Positions 1 through 8,951 of a DNA stretch of 64,000 nucleotides are shown piece after piece; position 1 is the first letter of the stretch; the number at the start of each line of letters is the position of its first letter. The stretch spans positions 558,001 to 622,000 of the forward strand of contig CAYJMS010000002.1 of NCBI GenBank assembly GCA_964371615.1, written 5' to 3'. The notes beneath the pieces were generated by a model, which saw only the letters and a program-made list of their open reading frames with translations, made no database searches and was not told the DNA's origin. This DNA comes from SpSt-333 sp964371615 (GTDB lineage Bacteria > Bacteroidota > Ignavibacteria > UBA10030 > UBA8401). The translations under genes and the position numbers were made by a program.

Positions 1-1516
1 TCGATCGAAGTACCTGGGCATCTATCACCATATCCCGCAGTACCTCATATCTGCTGGTCAGTCCGTACGTTTGCGTTTTAATCACGGGCCCATAGAGGAA
101 CGTCGGCGTGGGCAAATTATATTGGAATTGTGTCGGAAGCATTCCTCCTTTGCGCCACGATTCGAACTGGATTCCCACCTGTAATTCACGCATCGGTTGA
201 TGGACAATCTGGGTAAAAAAGAGATCGGCATTTTGCCCCAGCCAATGTCCCATATCGACGGAATGGCTTTGGAATGTAGCATCCGAAAAGCGATGGTTGT
301 ACACCCACGGATTCAAGCGGGTATATTCAACCAGAATCTTTGTCTCCGGCAGGAAGTGATCATAGAACCTGCTGCCGACGGTAAATCCGAGTTGATTGCG
401 TTGACGGCTGGAAAGGTAAAAATCTTCCGTCGAGAATTCATCGATGAACATCGTCGCATAGAGCGTAGTCTTGTCGATCACATTGAGGTCGATGCTGAAG
501 AACATTTGCGAATTATCGGTGTCCGTCATCCAGTGTTCGGCCGCCTTAAAGAACATGATCGGAATGAGGTACATCGGTTCCGGATTCCTGCTGCCGTATA
601 CTTCCGATTCACCGATGGCTATGTCTACCCCGTCCCACGGCGAAAATTCGACCATATGCGCCGCCAGATATTTCGGTTTATACACACGGCGGAATCCCAA
701 TCCGCCCGGCACACCCGGATTTTGATACGACCGGAGCGAATCGATAAGATCGGAAAAGAGCCAGGCATGAATGTAGGTAAAATCAATATTGTCGCCGAGG
801 CGTGCTCTGAGTTTAATTTGTGGATATGACGGTGCCCGATTGGAGAGAATGACCGATCCACGCTCGCCACCGCCCCACACATTCGGCATTTTTTCGATAC
901 TCAGAGAAACAAAGCCGACATCCACATTGATCTGCGCTTCTATAAAACTATATTCAAACGATCGTGGGATGAGATTGCGCGACGGTACCTCCGCGGGAAT
1001 GGGCGAAAGCACTCTCTTGGGATCCAGAAACGATCCGGATTCACGGTTGTCGCGGAAATAGAATGAAGCGCCGACATGTTTGCCGGCGTATCCGTACACC
1101 GACGCACCGTTGGAAATGACGGCGGTATTTTTCCCGTCTCCGCGTATATGTTTGGTATAACCGCCGTTGAGATTGAAATTAAAATTGCCGATATCGCTTT
1201 TATATTGGTACGGATGCCATCGCTCTTCGATGACGTTCTCATATCCAAGATTCACCAGTTCCTCGTAGAATTCCTCACGATAATAGTGTTGTTCTTCCAT
1301 CTCCACATCGGTCAAGACGCTCGTGGTGGTGTCGATCTGAATGATGAAGCCGGCGATTCTCTCGCGCGACAACGGTTTCACTTCATCCCGGTACCCGGTA
1401 ATCACCTGCTTCGCTTCCATCTTATCGAGATAGCGATACACCGGATGCCCCGGCGGAAGATAGACAGATTGTGCGCTCAACAAAACGGGAATCAACAACA
1501 CAAACAGTTTCTTCAT
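1..1516 (-). CDS. Wzi-like outer-membrane beta-barrel (capsule assembly family), partial
   Basis: An uninterrupted frame of about 505 codons runs from an ATG at 1516 off the left edge, so the C-terminus is missing. It starts with a short signal peptide (MKKLFVLLIPVLLSAQ). After about 130 residues it becomes a succession of alternating aromatic/polar strands typical of an outer-membrane barrel, with Wzi-family-like segments (VWGGGERGSVILSNRAPSYP; HWLGQNADLFF). Wzi proteins bind or organise surface polysaccharide in the outer membrane. Its start codon shares one base with the stop of the upstream oxidoreductase (TAATG), so it is the last visible gene of the 10660-1 operon. The family call rests on remembered motifs; another porin-like barrel is possible. 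Confidence 0.7.
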   Translation of the reverse strand, partial: MKKLFVLLIPVLLSAQSVYLPPGHPVYRYLDKMEAKQVITGYRDEVKPLSRERIAGFIIQIDTTTSVLTDVEMEEQHYYREEFYEELVNLGYENVIEERWHPYQYKSDIGNFNFNLNGGYTKHIRGDGKNTAVISNGASVYGYAGKHVGASFYFRDNRESGSFLDPKRVLSPIPAEVPSRNLIPRSFEYSFIEAQINVDVGFVSLSIEKMPNVWGGGERGSVILSNRAPSYPQIKLRARLGDNIDFTYIHAWLFSDLIDSLRSYQNPGVPGGLGFRRVYKPKYLAAHMVEFSPWDGVDIAIGESEVYGSRNPEPMYLIPIMFFKAAEHWMTDTDNSQMFFSIDLNVIDKTTLYATMFIDEFSTEDFYLSSRQRNQLGFTVGSRFYDHFLPETKILVEYTRLNPWVYNHRFSDATFQSHSVDMGHWLGQNADLFFTQIVHQPMRELQVGIQFESWRKGGMLPTQFQYNLPTPTFLYGPVIKTQTYGLTSRYEVLRDMVIDAQVLRS

Positions 1517-2841
1517 TAAATATTTCCTCTTTCGTGGAGAATCGATTGAATGGTAGCGTACGGAATTTGTCTGACCGGAATATTTTCTTTGACTGCCGTG
1601 GACGCAACCAGGCCGGCCGCTTCGCCGGTTGCGGACGATGTCGCCTGAATGCGAAGCGCCGCATGTCCTTCGCGTGTGGAAGAGATCGATCGGCCCGCCG
1701 TCAGGAGATTCTCGACATTTTTGACGATCAACGATCGCACCGGAATTTCGTAATACTCCCCCTCTTTCAGGTATTCCATCACCGATTGCTCGTTTTTTTG
1801 GCCGTGAATATCGACGCCGTAATTCCCTCTCGCAATGGCGTCTGGAAATTTTGCACCACCCCGGATATCCGCGCCGGTCACGGCGTATTCACCGACCGCT
1901 CTTCGAGTTTCGCGCACGCCGACCTGAACGCTTGTTTCGATGAGATAGGACAACTCGAATCCCGGGCACTCGCGTTTGATGATCCCGAACGAACGCACGA
2001 CCTGACGCCGGCCTTCGATTTCCGCCGTTGTTAAATCAACCGACGATGATCCGTCCAAACCGAGTATGTTTGTGGTGTTAAAGGCAGTCTCTCCGGTTCC
2101 GGGTAGAGAAGTAAAAAAGAAGTAGGTTACGGATTCAGGCAAATCTTTCCGTTCGTGTGCCCGGTGAATAATATCCTTGTAACCCGCAATAGAAACGATC
2201 GAATCGGGATGATACTCGTTTGTAGACCAATCGAAATACTGATCCGGATGCTCTTTGACGTCGCGGCACGCCGCTGCAAGATTAATGCCCCCGACACGGA
2301 AAAAAGTCGTCATGGCTTGCAACAGACCGGTCTTTTCATCTCCCTTAATCCACGGTGCCTGTGCCAGATACAGAACTTCAGCATCGCCGGTGGTGTCGAT
2401 AAAAATTTTTCCCTCGATTTTTCGTGAGATATTTCCGCTCTGGATCTGAATGGATGTTATCTGTTGTTCGTTTCTATCAACACCGATAGTTGATGTAAAG
2501 AGCGCCACGTCCACACCAGTGCTAACGAGCAATTCTGCGGCCACCGCTTTAAATGCAAGCGCGCTGAATCCATTCTCCACCATCCCGCCAATTGCGGCCA
2601 TGCGGAGATTAATTTCTTCGAATATTCCGCCGACGAGCGGGATTTTTTTTCCGTTGCTGTGTTCCACCCAGTACTTCATGAACGGAGAGACCATTCCCGC
2701 GGTCGACATTCCGCCGACAAATCCGTACCGTTCGATGAGAAGTGTGGACGAACCGTTTCGGGCAGCGGCAATAGCGGCAGAAATACCGGCAATGCCACCC
2801 CCGGCAACAATGACGTCATATGTGGAATTCAACGACTTCAC
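1516..2841 (-). CDS. FAD-dependent oxidoreductase (PF12831-type), copy 1
   Basis: Predicted soluble flavoprotein of 441 residues. The N-terminus carries a Rossmann dinucleotide motif (GGGIAG, residues 14-19) followed by AISAAIAAAR-type helix and ERYGFVGGM, as in the FAD_oxidored family. The C-terminus has the second FAD-contact segment (LLTAGRSISSTREGHAALR, then SATGEAAGL). The chosen start is GTG at 2841, five bases after the nanE stop. The frame stays open upstream, but those 50 residues overlap nanE and resemble no family sequence. Copy 2 (3590-4798) is a clear paralogue on the other side of nanE. The substrate is unknown; a sugar or sugar-acid is inferred from context. Confidence 0.82.
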   Translation of the reverse strand: MKSLNSTYDVIVAGGGIAGISAAIAAARNGSSTLLIERYGFVGGMSTAGMVSPFMKYWVEHSNGKKIPLVGGIFEEINLRMAAIGGMVENGFSALAFKAVAAELLVSTGVDVALFTSTIGVDRNEQQITSIQIQSGNISRKIEGKIFIDTTGDAEVLYLAQAPWIKGDEKTGLLQAMTTFFRVGGINLAAACRDVKEHPDQYFDWSTNEYHPDSIVSIAGYKDIIHRAHERKDLPESVTYFFFTSLPGTGETAFNTTNILGLDGSSSVDLTTAEIEGRRQVVRSFGIIKRECPGFELSYLIETSVQVGVRETRRAVGEYAVTGADIRGGAKFPDAIARGNYGVDIHGQKNEQSVMEYLKEGEYYEIPVRSLIVKNVENLLTAGRSISSTREGHAALRIQATSSATGEAAGLVASTAVKENIPVRQIPYATIQSILHERGNI

Positions 2842-2845
2842 TGTA

Positions 2846-3541
2846 CTAATTGATCTTGGAGAGCATCGTATCGACAAACTTGCGGGTGATAACGCGCGGC
2901 CGGGTGATAGCCGTTCCCACGACGACAGCGTGAGCGCCGGAAAGTAATGCCTGTTTCGCGTGTTCCGGAGACCAGATCCGTCCTTCGGCAATAAGCGGAA
3001 CCTTGATGCTGCGCGACAACCGTTCGATCAATTCAAAATCCGGTGAATCGGTGGAGTGCTTTTCGGTGTATTCGGTATATCCTGCAAGCGTTGTTGCCAC
3101 CAGATCGGCTCCCATTTCCGCGGCACGGATCCCCTCTTCGAATGTCGAAATGTCCGCCATCAACGGGATGTCGAATTTTTCACGTACATCGTCGAAGAAT
3201 TCCACTCCGTCCAAACCGTTCGGACGTTTTCTCGGTGTCACATCGAGTGCGATAATATCGGCTCCGGCATCAATCAGGCTTTCGATATCGGGTAAGTCCG
3301 GAGTAATGCAGACCCACCCATTGGCAAAGTGTCCCTTCGTGATACCGATAATCGGTATATCGACTTCACTGCGGATCGCCTTGATGTTCTCAACGCCCTG
3401 TGCGCGGATTGCCACCGCCCCACCCATGTGCGCCGCTTTGGCGAATTTGGCGAGAAGATCAGGATGATTAAATGGATCGTCCCCTTCGGATTGGCAGGAG
3501 ACGATCAATCCGTGTCGTAATTTCGCTGTAAGGTCATTCAT
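2846..3541 (-). CDS. nanE: N-acetylmannosamine-6-phosphate 2-epimerase
   Basis: NanE converts N-acetylmannosamine-6-phosphate to N-acetylglucosamine-6-phosphate in cytoplasmic sialic acid/ManNAc catabolism. The 231-residue length is normal for the family. It reads as a TIM barrel with expected family segments: GLIVSCQ near the N-terminus, AVAIRAQG, PIIGITKG, ALDVTPRKRP, LMADIST, LVATTLAGYT and the phosphate-binding end (IAEGRIWSP, AVVVGTAITRP). It lies between two FAD oxidoreductases, with the downstream one starting five bases after its stop. No nanA, nanK or nagB is visible in the window, so the source of its substrate is not shown here. Confidence 0.93.
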   Translation of the reverse strand: MNDLTAKLRHGLIVSCQSEGDDPFNHPDLLAKFAKAAHMGGAVAIRAQGVENIKAIRSEVDIPIIGITKGHFANGWVCITPDLPDIESLIDAGADIIALDVTPRKRPNGLDGVEFFDDVREKFDIPLMADISTFEEGIRAAEMGADLVATTLAGYTEYTEKHSTDSPDFELIERLSRSIKVPLIAEGRIWSPEHAKQALLSGAHAVVVGTAITRPRVITRKFVDTMLSKIN

Positions 3542-3589
3542 GTGATTTTTAAAATAGTAACGGAATAATGATACTTATAAGATTCTCAG

Positions 3590-4798
3590 TTATATCATAC
3601 GCGACGCCATGACACCGGCTTCTTCTCCCAGTCTCATGCTCGCCGGCTGGTTGTTCGTCGAAAACAACGCAGCCTGAGGCAATATCGCCCTGCCGGTCAC
3701 CAACAGGTTCTGCACTTTATAGATTCGCATGGAGCGTTGCGAAATCTGGAATCGTTCCGGCATTTCGCCGGGAAGTGCGAAGAGTCCGGTGGAATCGTAG
3801 TACGATTCTCCCGACATAATCTTTGCATACGTAACCGGTATAATACCATCCACTCGCCGGACTGCATGCAATCCCGGCTGCGGCGGCACAACGAGAACGC
3901 GCGCTGCGGAAAAACCGGGAAGTCGTTCCTTTAAATACGAACTCGCAATTGACGGATGCGTTTGCATAAGAATTCCGGCACCGGACATGCTTTCAATCAC
4001 CGACGGATCGACGTCGGGAATCCGTATCATCGATACGACGACATTCCCGGGTATCACGTCGCTGGCAATCTCGATTGATAACGCCGGGTGCAATTCCGCA
4101 TGCGCTGCGGACCATTCTTTGGTAAGGGAGTGAAAGCCATCCAACAAAAAATGTCCCTCTTCGGACACCAGCACCGAGGAAAACTCCCGGGAAGTATCGC
4201 TGACAAATTTCAATAATTCCGACACATCGACATTCGTCATCGAAAACCGATACGATGCCGACGCGTGCGTCGTATGAAACGGTACGCCGGCACCGATAGC
4301 GACATCGCCGACCCCCGTTGCATCGATGAAGAGAGGCGCCTGTATAATAACCATCCCTTCGCGACAATGCAATCGGATCTTTTCTATTACCGGTCCGCGA
4401 ATCGAACAATCGACATATTCGGCATGCAGCAGAAGACGGACGCCGGCTTCAACAGCCATTTCTTGCAGAACAAATTTCAACACTTCGCCGTCGAACGGCG
4501 TAAAATACTTACCTTTATCATGCATGTGGCCCGGTGAACCGCCTTCGCGCATAAGCCGCGCAATGATCTCATCGGCAATCCCGCCGATGATTTTCTTCCC
4601 GGAGGCAAAAAATCCCTGCCACGGCGTCATCATAGCGGCTGTTGCCATGCCGCCGAGAAAACCGTACTTCTCCACCAGCAGCACATTCTTCTTTTTTCGT
4701 GCCGCGGCGATGGCAGCACAAATACCGGCGGGGCCGCCGCCGATCACCACAATATCATATCGCTCTGTTCGAATGGGATCCATACGTTCCAATGCCAC
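3590..4798 (-). CDS. FAD-dependent oxidoreductase (PF12831-type), copy 2
   Basis: A 402-residue flavoprotein with an N-terminal GGGPAG motif at residues 20-25, AICAAIAAARKKK helix, EKYGFLGGMATAAMMTPW, and a DATGVGDVAIGAGVPF segment typical of the family. The C-terminus (LLVTGRAILPQAALFSTN, GEEAGVMASRMI) aligns with the FAD-binding end of copy 1 but is more divergent. The ATG is three bases after the permease stop, giving tight coupling. Together with copy 1 and nanE it suggests that a sugar or derivative imported by the permease is oxidised. No specific reaction can be assigned from sequence. Confidence 0.82.
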   Translation of the reverse strand: MALERMDPIRTERYDIVVIGGGPAGICAAIAAARKKKNVLLVEKYGFLGGMATAAMMTPWQGFFASGKKIIGGIADEIIARLMREGGSPGHMHDKGKYFTPFDGEVLKFVLQEMAVEAGVRLLLHAEYVDCSIRGPVIEKIRLHCREGMVIIQAPLFIDATGVGDVAIGAGVPFHTTHASASYRFSMTNVDVSELLKFVSDTSREFSSVLVSEEGHFLLDGFHSLTKEWSAAHAELHPALSIEIASDVIPGNVVVSMIRIPDVDPSVIESMSGAGILMQTHPSIASSYLKERLPGFSAARVLVVPPQPGLHAVRRVDGIIPVTYAKIMSGESYYDSTGLFALPGEMPERFQISQRSMRIYKVQNLLVTGRAILPQAALFSTNNQPASMRLGEEAGVMASRMI

Positions 4799-4801
4799 TC
4801 C

Positions 4802-6283
4802 TTAATAAAACATGAGTACGCCGATGAGAAGTCCGCTGAACGCCAATGCCCATATATACGGGAGTGTCCTCCACATAATTGCCTGTACATCCAGTTTCAA
4901 CTCATTTGCGATCCACACGTTTTGTGTATTGGTCGGGTCGCAGACACCCTGTAATTGACCGACCGACAGCAGCATTGCCATGATTGCCGCCGGAGCGATA
5001 TTCCCCGTCGCCATCATCACCGCTGCGATGCCGTAGCCAAGCCCCCACACATTCAGCGGCCCGCGGTATAATGCCAGCGGCGCTGCAAGCGTGAACCCGA
5101 ATAAATATCCTGCCCACGTTACCGGCACCGCACCGGCAATCAACGGACGCAAATATCCGATGACGGGCCATTCTGCTCCGCCGTTTAATTCCGTATAGCC
5201 GCTCGGACCGATGATCGCGTTTAAAAGCATACCGATACCGAACATCAGTATCACCGCCGGCATTACACTGGAGCTTCCTTCCAATATAGCTTGCGTGAGA
5301 ATATTCAGACTCCCTTTCCGCAGGGTGACGATATAACCGTACATCAATGCGACAAAGAATGCGGTGATGAAATGTATCTGATAGAAGAGTATCAACACCA
5401 GAGGAAGTACCGGAATAAGATATGCATACCACCGGACGGCCGGAACAGAATGATGCGGATCCCTTTTCCGATACAAATCGATGACAATATTCACTACGGC
5501 AAGCAATGCGATCACAATCAGTATGACCTGTGATACGAGCAATGCCGCATCACCGATCCACGTCAGCAAAACAGATACCGATTCCGGAGGAAACTGCTGC
5601 GCAATTCCATATGTCGCACCGACTGCGGCGACGGCACCAAGTGCCCGGATGATATATTTTTTTAAAGATCGAATCTGCCGGGCGCGCCAGAGTTCGATGG
5701 TCATAAACAATACGGCAAAGAGAAACATCGTTATTGTCAACACGACGGCATAATTCCGGATAGTCGGTACATCCAATCCCATGACCCCGATGTAGATCGC
5801 CCAATTCCCCGCGTTCATAATTCCACCCGTTGCCAGGCCGATCAGAAATAAACCTCCGGCAATCATCGGCGTCATGCCGACCGACGCCATGATCGGCAGA
5901 ACGATTGTTGCCACCATAATGATTGCGCCAAGGCCGCCGAGCGTGGTAAAGAGCATCACAATCAACAGCAGCATTATTAAACCCACCTTCCACGGATCGT
6001 CTCCAGAGAGTTCTGCCCCTTTTTTAATGAGACTTTCGGCCACTCCCGTTTTTTGCAGAAAGAAGCTGAGCATTCCGCCGAACATGGAAATGGTGAATGC
6101 CTCCGCCAGCCGCAACGAACCCTTGCCAATGACATCCGTCAGGATTTGCGAAAACGGAATTCCGCCGACCAACGCGATAGCGACCGCCATCAGCGGCAGG
6201 GCAATGAGGACCGGCATTTTCCGCAGAAACATCAGCACCGCCATCAGCACGAATATGAGTATGAGAAATATTCCGGTGGTCAT
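4802..6283 (-). CDS. Ion-transporter-superfamily permease (CitMHS/GntP-like)
   Basis: A 493-residue inner-membrane protein with roughly 11-13 hydrophobic segments. Features of the ion transporter superfamily include an internal two-repeat look, a glycine-rich re-entrant segment in the first half (FTTLGGLGAIIMVATIVLPI), and a GGIMNAGNWAIYIGVMG loop. The C-terminal half has a similar hydrophobic pattern with LQGVCDPTNTQNVWI. Such permeases import organic acids or sugar acids with protons or sodium. The ATG at 6283 is preferred over an in-frame TTG at 6295 that overlaps the mannosidase. The gene sits between mannosidase and oxidoreductase, so a glycan-derived acid is a reasonable but unproven substrate. 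Confidence 0.7.
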   Translation of the reverse strand: MTTGIFLILIFVLMAVLMFLRKMPVLIALPLMAVAIALVGGIPFSQILTDVIGKGSLRLAEAFTISMFGGMLSFFLQKTGVAESLIKKGAELSGDDPWKVGLIMLLLIVMLFTTLGGLGAIIMVATIVLPIMASVGMTPMIAGGLFLIGLATGGIMNAGNWAIYIGVMGLDVPTIRNYAVVLTITMFLFAVLFMTIELWRARQIRSLKKYIIRALGAVAAVGATYGIAQQFPPESVSVLLTWIGDAALLVSQVILIVIALLAVVNIVIDLYRKRDPHHSVPAVRWYAYLIPVLPLVLILFYQIHFITAFFVALMYGYIVTLRKGSLNILTQAILEGSSSVMPAVILMFGIGMLLNAIIGPSGYTELNGGAEWPVIGYLRPLIAGAVPVTWAGYLFGFTLAAPLALYRGPLNVWGLGYGIAAVMMATGNIAPAAIMAMLLSVGQLQGVCDPTNTQNVWIANELKLDVQAIMWRTLPYIWALAFSGLLIGVLMFY

Positions 6284-6287
6284 ACAC

Positions 6288-8951
6288 TCACGCAAAAGTT
6301 AGTTTGAGCGACAAAATCTTTTTCCCGGAAACATTCACCGGAAACGATACCGGCCCATCCTGCGCAATTGAACTCTGAAATTCTTCGTTTAAGTTTACGA
6401 TATCAACACGCTGCAGAGTACGATACGTCGAAATCCGTGTTTTCACTTCCTTTGCATCAATATTGAACAGCCGGACAATAATTCCGCTCTTGTCCTCGGA
6501 TCGTTTTATTGCACTGATGATCAATTCCTTCGAATCGAACAAGAGCGTACTTTGTTCCAGCGGCAGATGGCCGGTGTGTCTCTGAACATTAAAGTGATGG
6601 ACCGGCGAAGTGAAATTCAGGGCATCGACATACGATTGTGCGTTCAACCAATCGCCCGCATGTGGTATGACGGAAAACTCAAAGTCATACGTTCCAATGC
6701 ACTGCGCTTCCGGCGTCGGCAATTGCGGCCCCGCCTGCATATGGCGGGAGATAAAGTCGTTCCGAGAAAGCTGGCCGACGGAACGAAGGAGTGTCAACGC
6801 CAGAGCGGTGCCGCGAGGACCATGGATCGCTTCATACTCCGGGAGTCCCTTGTTGGCAATCGACAAACCCTTGCGATCGTCATGGATGCTGATAAAATCC
6901 TGGTTATGCCGTGTCGAATAATATTCAAATCGATTCTTTGTCGTCGGGATTTTTTCCGTTACGGGGGGACGTTCTACCACATCAAAATGTCCGCCGGCAA
7001 AAGACGATTTCGCTGCGATGTTTGTCGGGAAGAGGACACGCAGGCGATGATCTTTTGCAGTATTGACAACTGTCGTCTTGATGTCCAGACGTCGAGAATG
7101 TGCAATCAGTGTCACCGTCGATACAATCCTGATGTCCGTCTTTTCGGTGCTCCGTCTTTTCCGATTTTTGGAAAGCGACGCCGGCACCGACACCGTGTGG
7201 GTAATCTCCGCAGTGATCCTGAGTGGCGATCGTTCTGTCACCGTGATCGATGGCCGGGATTTTTTTGTGGTGATTGTTTTTGACCGTTCTGTCCAGGAAT
7301 ATGTATATTCATCACCGGCATCTTCGGTGTCTTCGAACAACAGAAGGTCGTTGTATGTCTGATTATTCTGTTTGTCCTTTACCGACAGCGTACCGTTGGA
7401 ATGTATCGACACTTTCAAGTACTCATTTTCCATTGAACGGGATGTGGAGGAGACTTTTCGTATTACGGCCGGCGATTTCTTTTCCCGAACATAGATCGTC
7501 GTGTAGCCGCACGGAGGGACGGTGACGGTGGCATCGACTTCAACCGCATCATATTCCCCGCTTTTAAGTATCTCCATCCGGTACAACGGCGATGTAGAGC
7601 GAACGACGAACGGAATTCTCTCTCCTTTTCTGTCAAACAGGGAGAATATTTTCCGGGATTTTTCTCCTTTCGGGAACAAAATTGTCAGCGACACCACTTC
7701 TGTCCGGCTCCAGTTCAGTGGATTATACAGCATAACCGGACGTCCTTCTTGCAGCGCCGTATCAATATACCGTGCCAGTGCCTGGAATGCCTCTTCTCTG
7801 ACGTAATTTCCGATCTGCTGTACGTGCTCGAACCGCTGAACGTTATCCCTGTGTATTTCATCAACGCCGCAGCCGCAGATGTCGTCGTGCGGATGATTTT
7901 TCAACAACTCTCTCCACGCCTGCCAGATGAATGGAGTAAAATCCTGTTTCGCTTCCGTCGCCGTGACTGCGGCGATCGGTTCGGCGTACCGCTCCAGCAG
8001 ATTTTGGGAGAAAAAATTGGCGGTTTTAAGGTACATCCTGGTTGAATAAACGCTCAGCAGAATAAGATGATGGTATTTCCCGATCAATTCTCCTGCATAC
8101 GACTTCAGCGACGATGTACCGGAATTCAAAACAGCGTCGACAAAATCAGGAAATGTTCCGTGGAAGAGTTTCAGATCTTCAAAATTCCGGTTCACGTGGT
8201 CGATCAACTTTGGCACTTCCGGCTGCGGCGGCAAATGATCGATGCCGTTGTTGAAGAGTAGGTATGATGTGTTGGCATATTTCCGGATGCTGTCGAATGT
8301 TTTCTGTACGTTTTCAACCGCCACCTTTTTATCCGGACCGTCGTACCGGTAGTCGCCAAATTCATACGGGAATCCCCAGCACGCAAGATTTCCGTAATTA
8401 TCACGCTGATACACCGCCAATACTTTGGAACCGTCGGGAGCGGTCCACCAGAATTCGGATCCCAATTCCTCAACATTCTTGTCCATTCCCCTCATGAATA
8501 TGAAAGACCGGAGGCCAAAGCCCTGCAATACTTGCGGCAGTTGGCCGATATGTCCGAACGGATCCGGGACATATCCTTCCTTCATGATGTTGCCGAATTG
8601 TTTGGCGACTTTATGGCCGAGCATCAGGTTGCGGATCAGCGATTCACCGCTGACCAAAAATTCATCCGGCAAGATATACCATGGCCCTATCAGCAGCCTG
8701 CCGGACCGGATCAGCCGATCCAGGTCTGCCTGCCGTTCCGGTTTTATCTCGAGATAATCTTCGAGCACCACTGTTTGACCGTCGAGCGTAAACGATTTGT
8801 AGTCCGGATCGGTCATGAGAATTTCCATTACCTGATCGACAACCTGGACGAGCCGGATACGAAATTGTTCGTACGGCCAGTACCACGCCCGGTCCCAATG
8901 GGTGTGCGAAACGACGATACCCTTATACTGTTTTATAGAATCCGCATTCAT
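6288..8951 (-). CDS. Glycoside hydrolase family 38 alpha-mannosidase
   Basis: An 887-residue enzyme expected to remove alpha-mannosyl residues from oligosaccharides. The GH38 zinc-site signatures are visible: HTHWDRAW at residues 16-23 (His18 and Asp20), the nucleophile/metal Asp130 in VPDPFGH, and a later HPHDDICGCGVDEIH segment that supplies the last histidine. The middle has the helical bundle and the C-terminal half is beta-rich, as in family members. No signal peptide is seen, so the enzyme is probably cytoplasmic and acts after uptake. The start overlaps the phosphoglucose isomerase stop by four bases (ATGA), and the permease begins just after its stop. Confidence 0.9.
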   Translation of the reverse strand: MNADSIKQYKGIVVSHTHWDRAWYWPYEQFRIRLVQVVDQVMEILMTDPDYKSFTLDGQTVVLEDYLEIKPERQADLDRLIRSGRLLIGPWYILPDEFLVSGESLIRNLMLGHKVAKQFGNIMKEGYVPDPFGHIGQLPQVLQGFGLRSFIFMRGMDKNVEELGSEFWWTAPDGSKVLAVYQRDNYGNLACWGFPYEFGDYRYDGPDKKVAVENVQKTFDSIRKYANTSYLLFNNGIDHLPPQPEVPKLIDHVNRNFEDLKLFHGTFPDFVDAVLNSGTSSLKSYAGELIGKYHHLILLSVYSTRMYLKTANFFSQNLLERYAEPIAAVTATEAKQDFTPFIWQAWRELLKNHPHDDICGCGVDEIHRDNVQRFEHVQQIGNYVREEAFQALARYIDTALQEGRPVMLYNPLNWSRTEVVSLTILFPKGEKSRKIFSLFDRKGERIPFVVRSTSPLYRMEILKSGEYDAVEVDATVTVPPCGYTTIYVREKKSPAVIRKVSSTSRSMENEYLKVSIHSNGTLSVKDKQNNQTYNDLLLFEDTEDAGDEYTYSWTERSKTITTKKSRPSITVTERSPLRITAEITHTVSVPASLSKNRKRRSTEKTDIRIVSTVTLIAHSRRLDIKTTVVNTAKDHRLRVLFPTNIAAKSSFAGGHFDVVERPPVTEKIPTTKNRFEYYSTRHNQDFISIHDDRKGLSIANKGLPEYEAIHGPRGTALALTLLRSVGQLSRNDFISRHMQAGPQLPTPEAQCIGTYDFEFSVIPHAGDWLNAQSYVDALNFTSPVHHFNVQRHTGHLPLEQSTLLFDSKELIISAIKRSEDKSGIIVRLFNIDAKEVKTRISTYRTLQRVDIVNLNEEFQSSIAQDGPVSFPVNVSGKKILSLKLTFA

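Noticed and set aside
197..829. 210-codon plus-strand open frame
   Set aside because: The minus strand carries a continuous barrel-protein frame with a signal peptide and TAATG coupling, so the plus-strand frame is a shadow.
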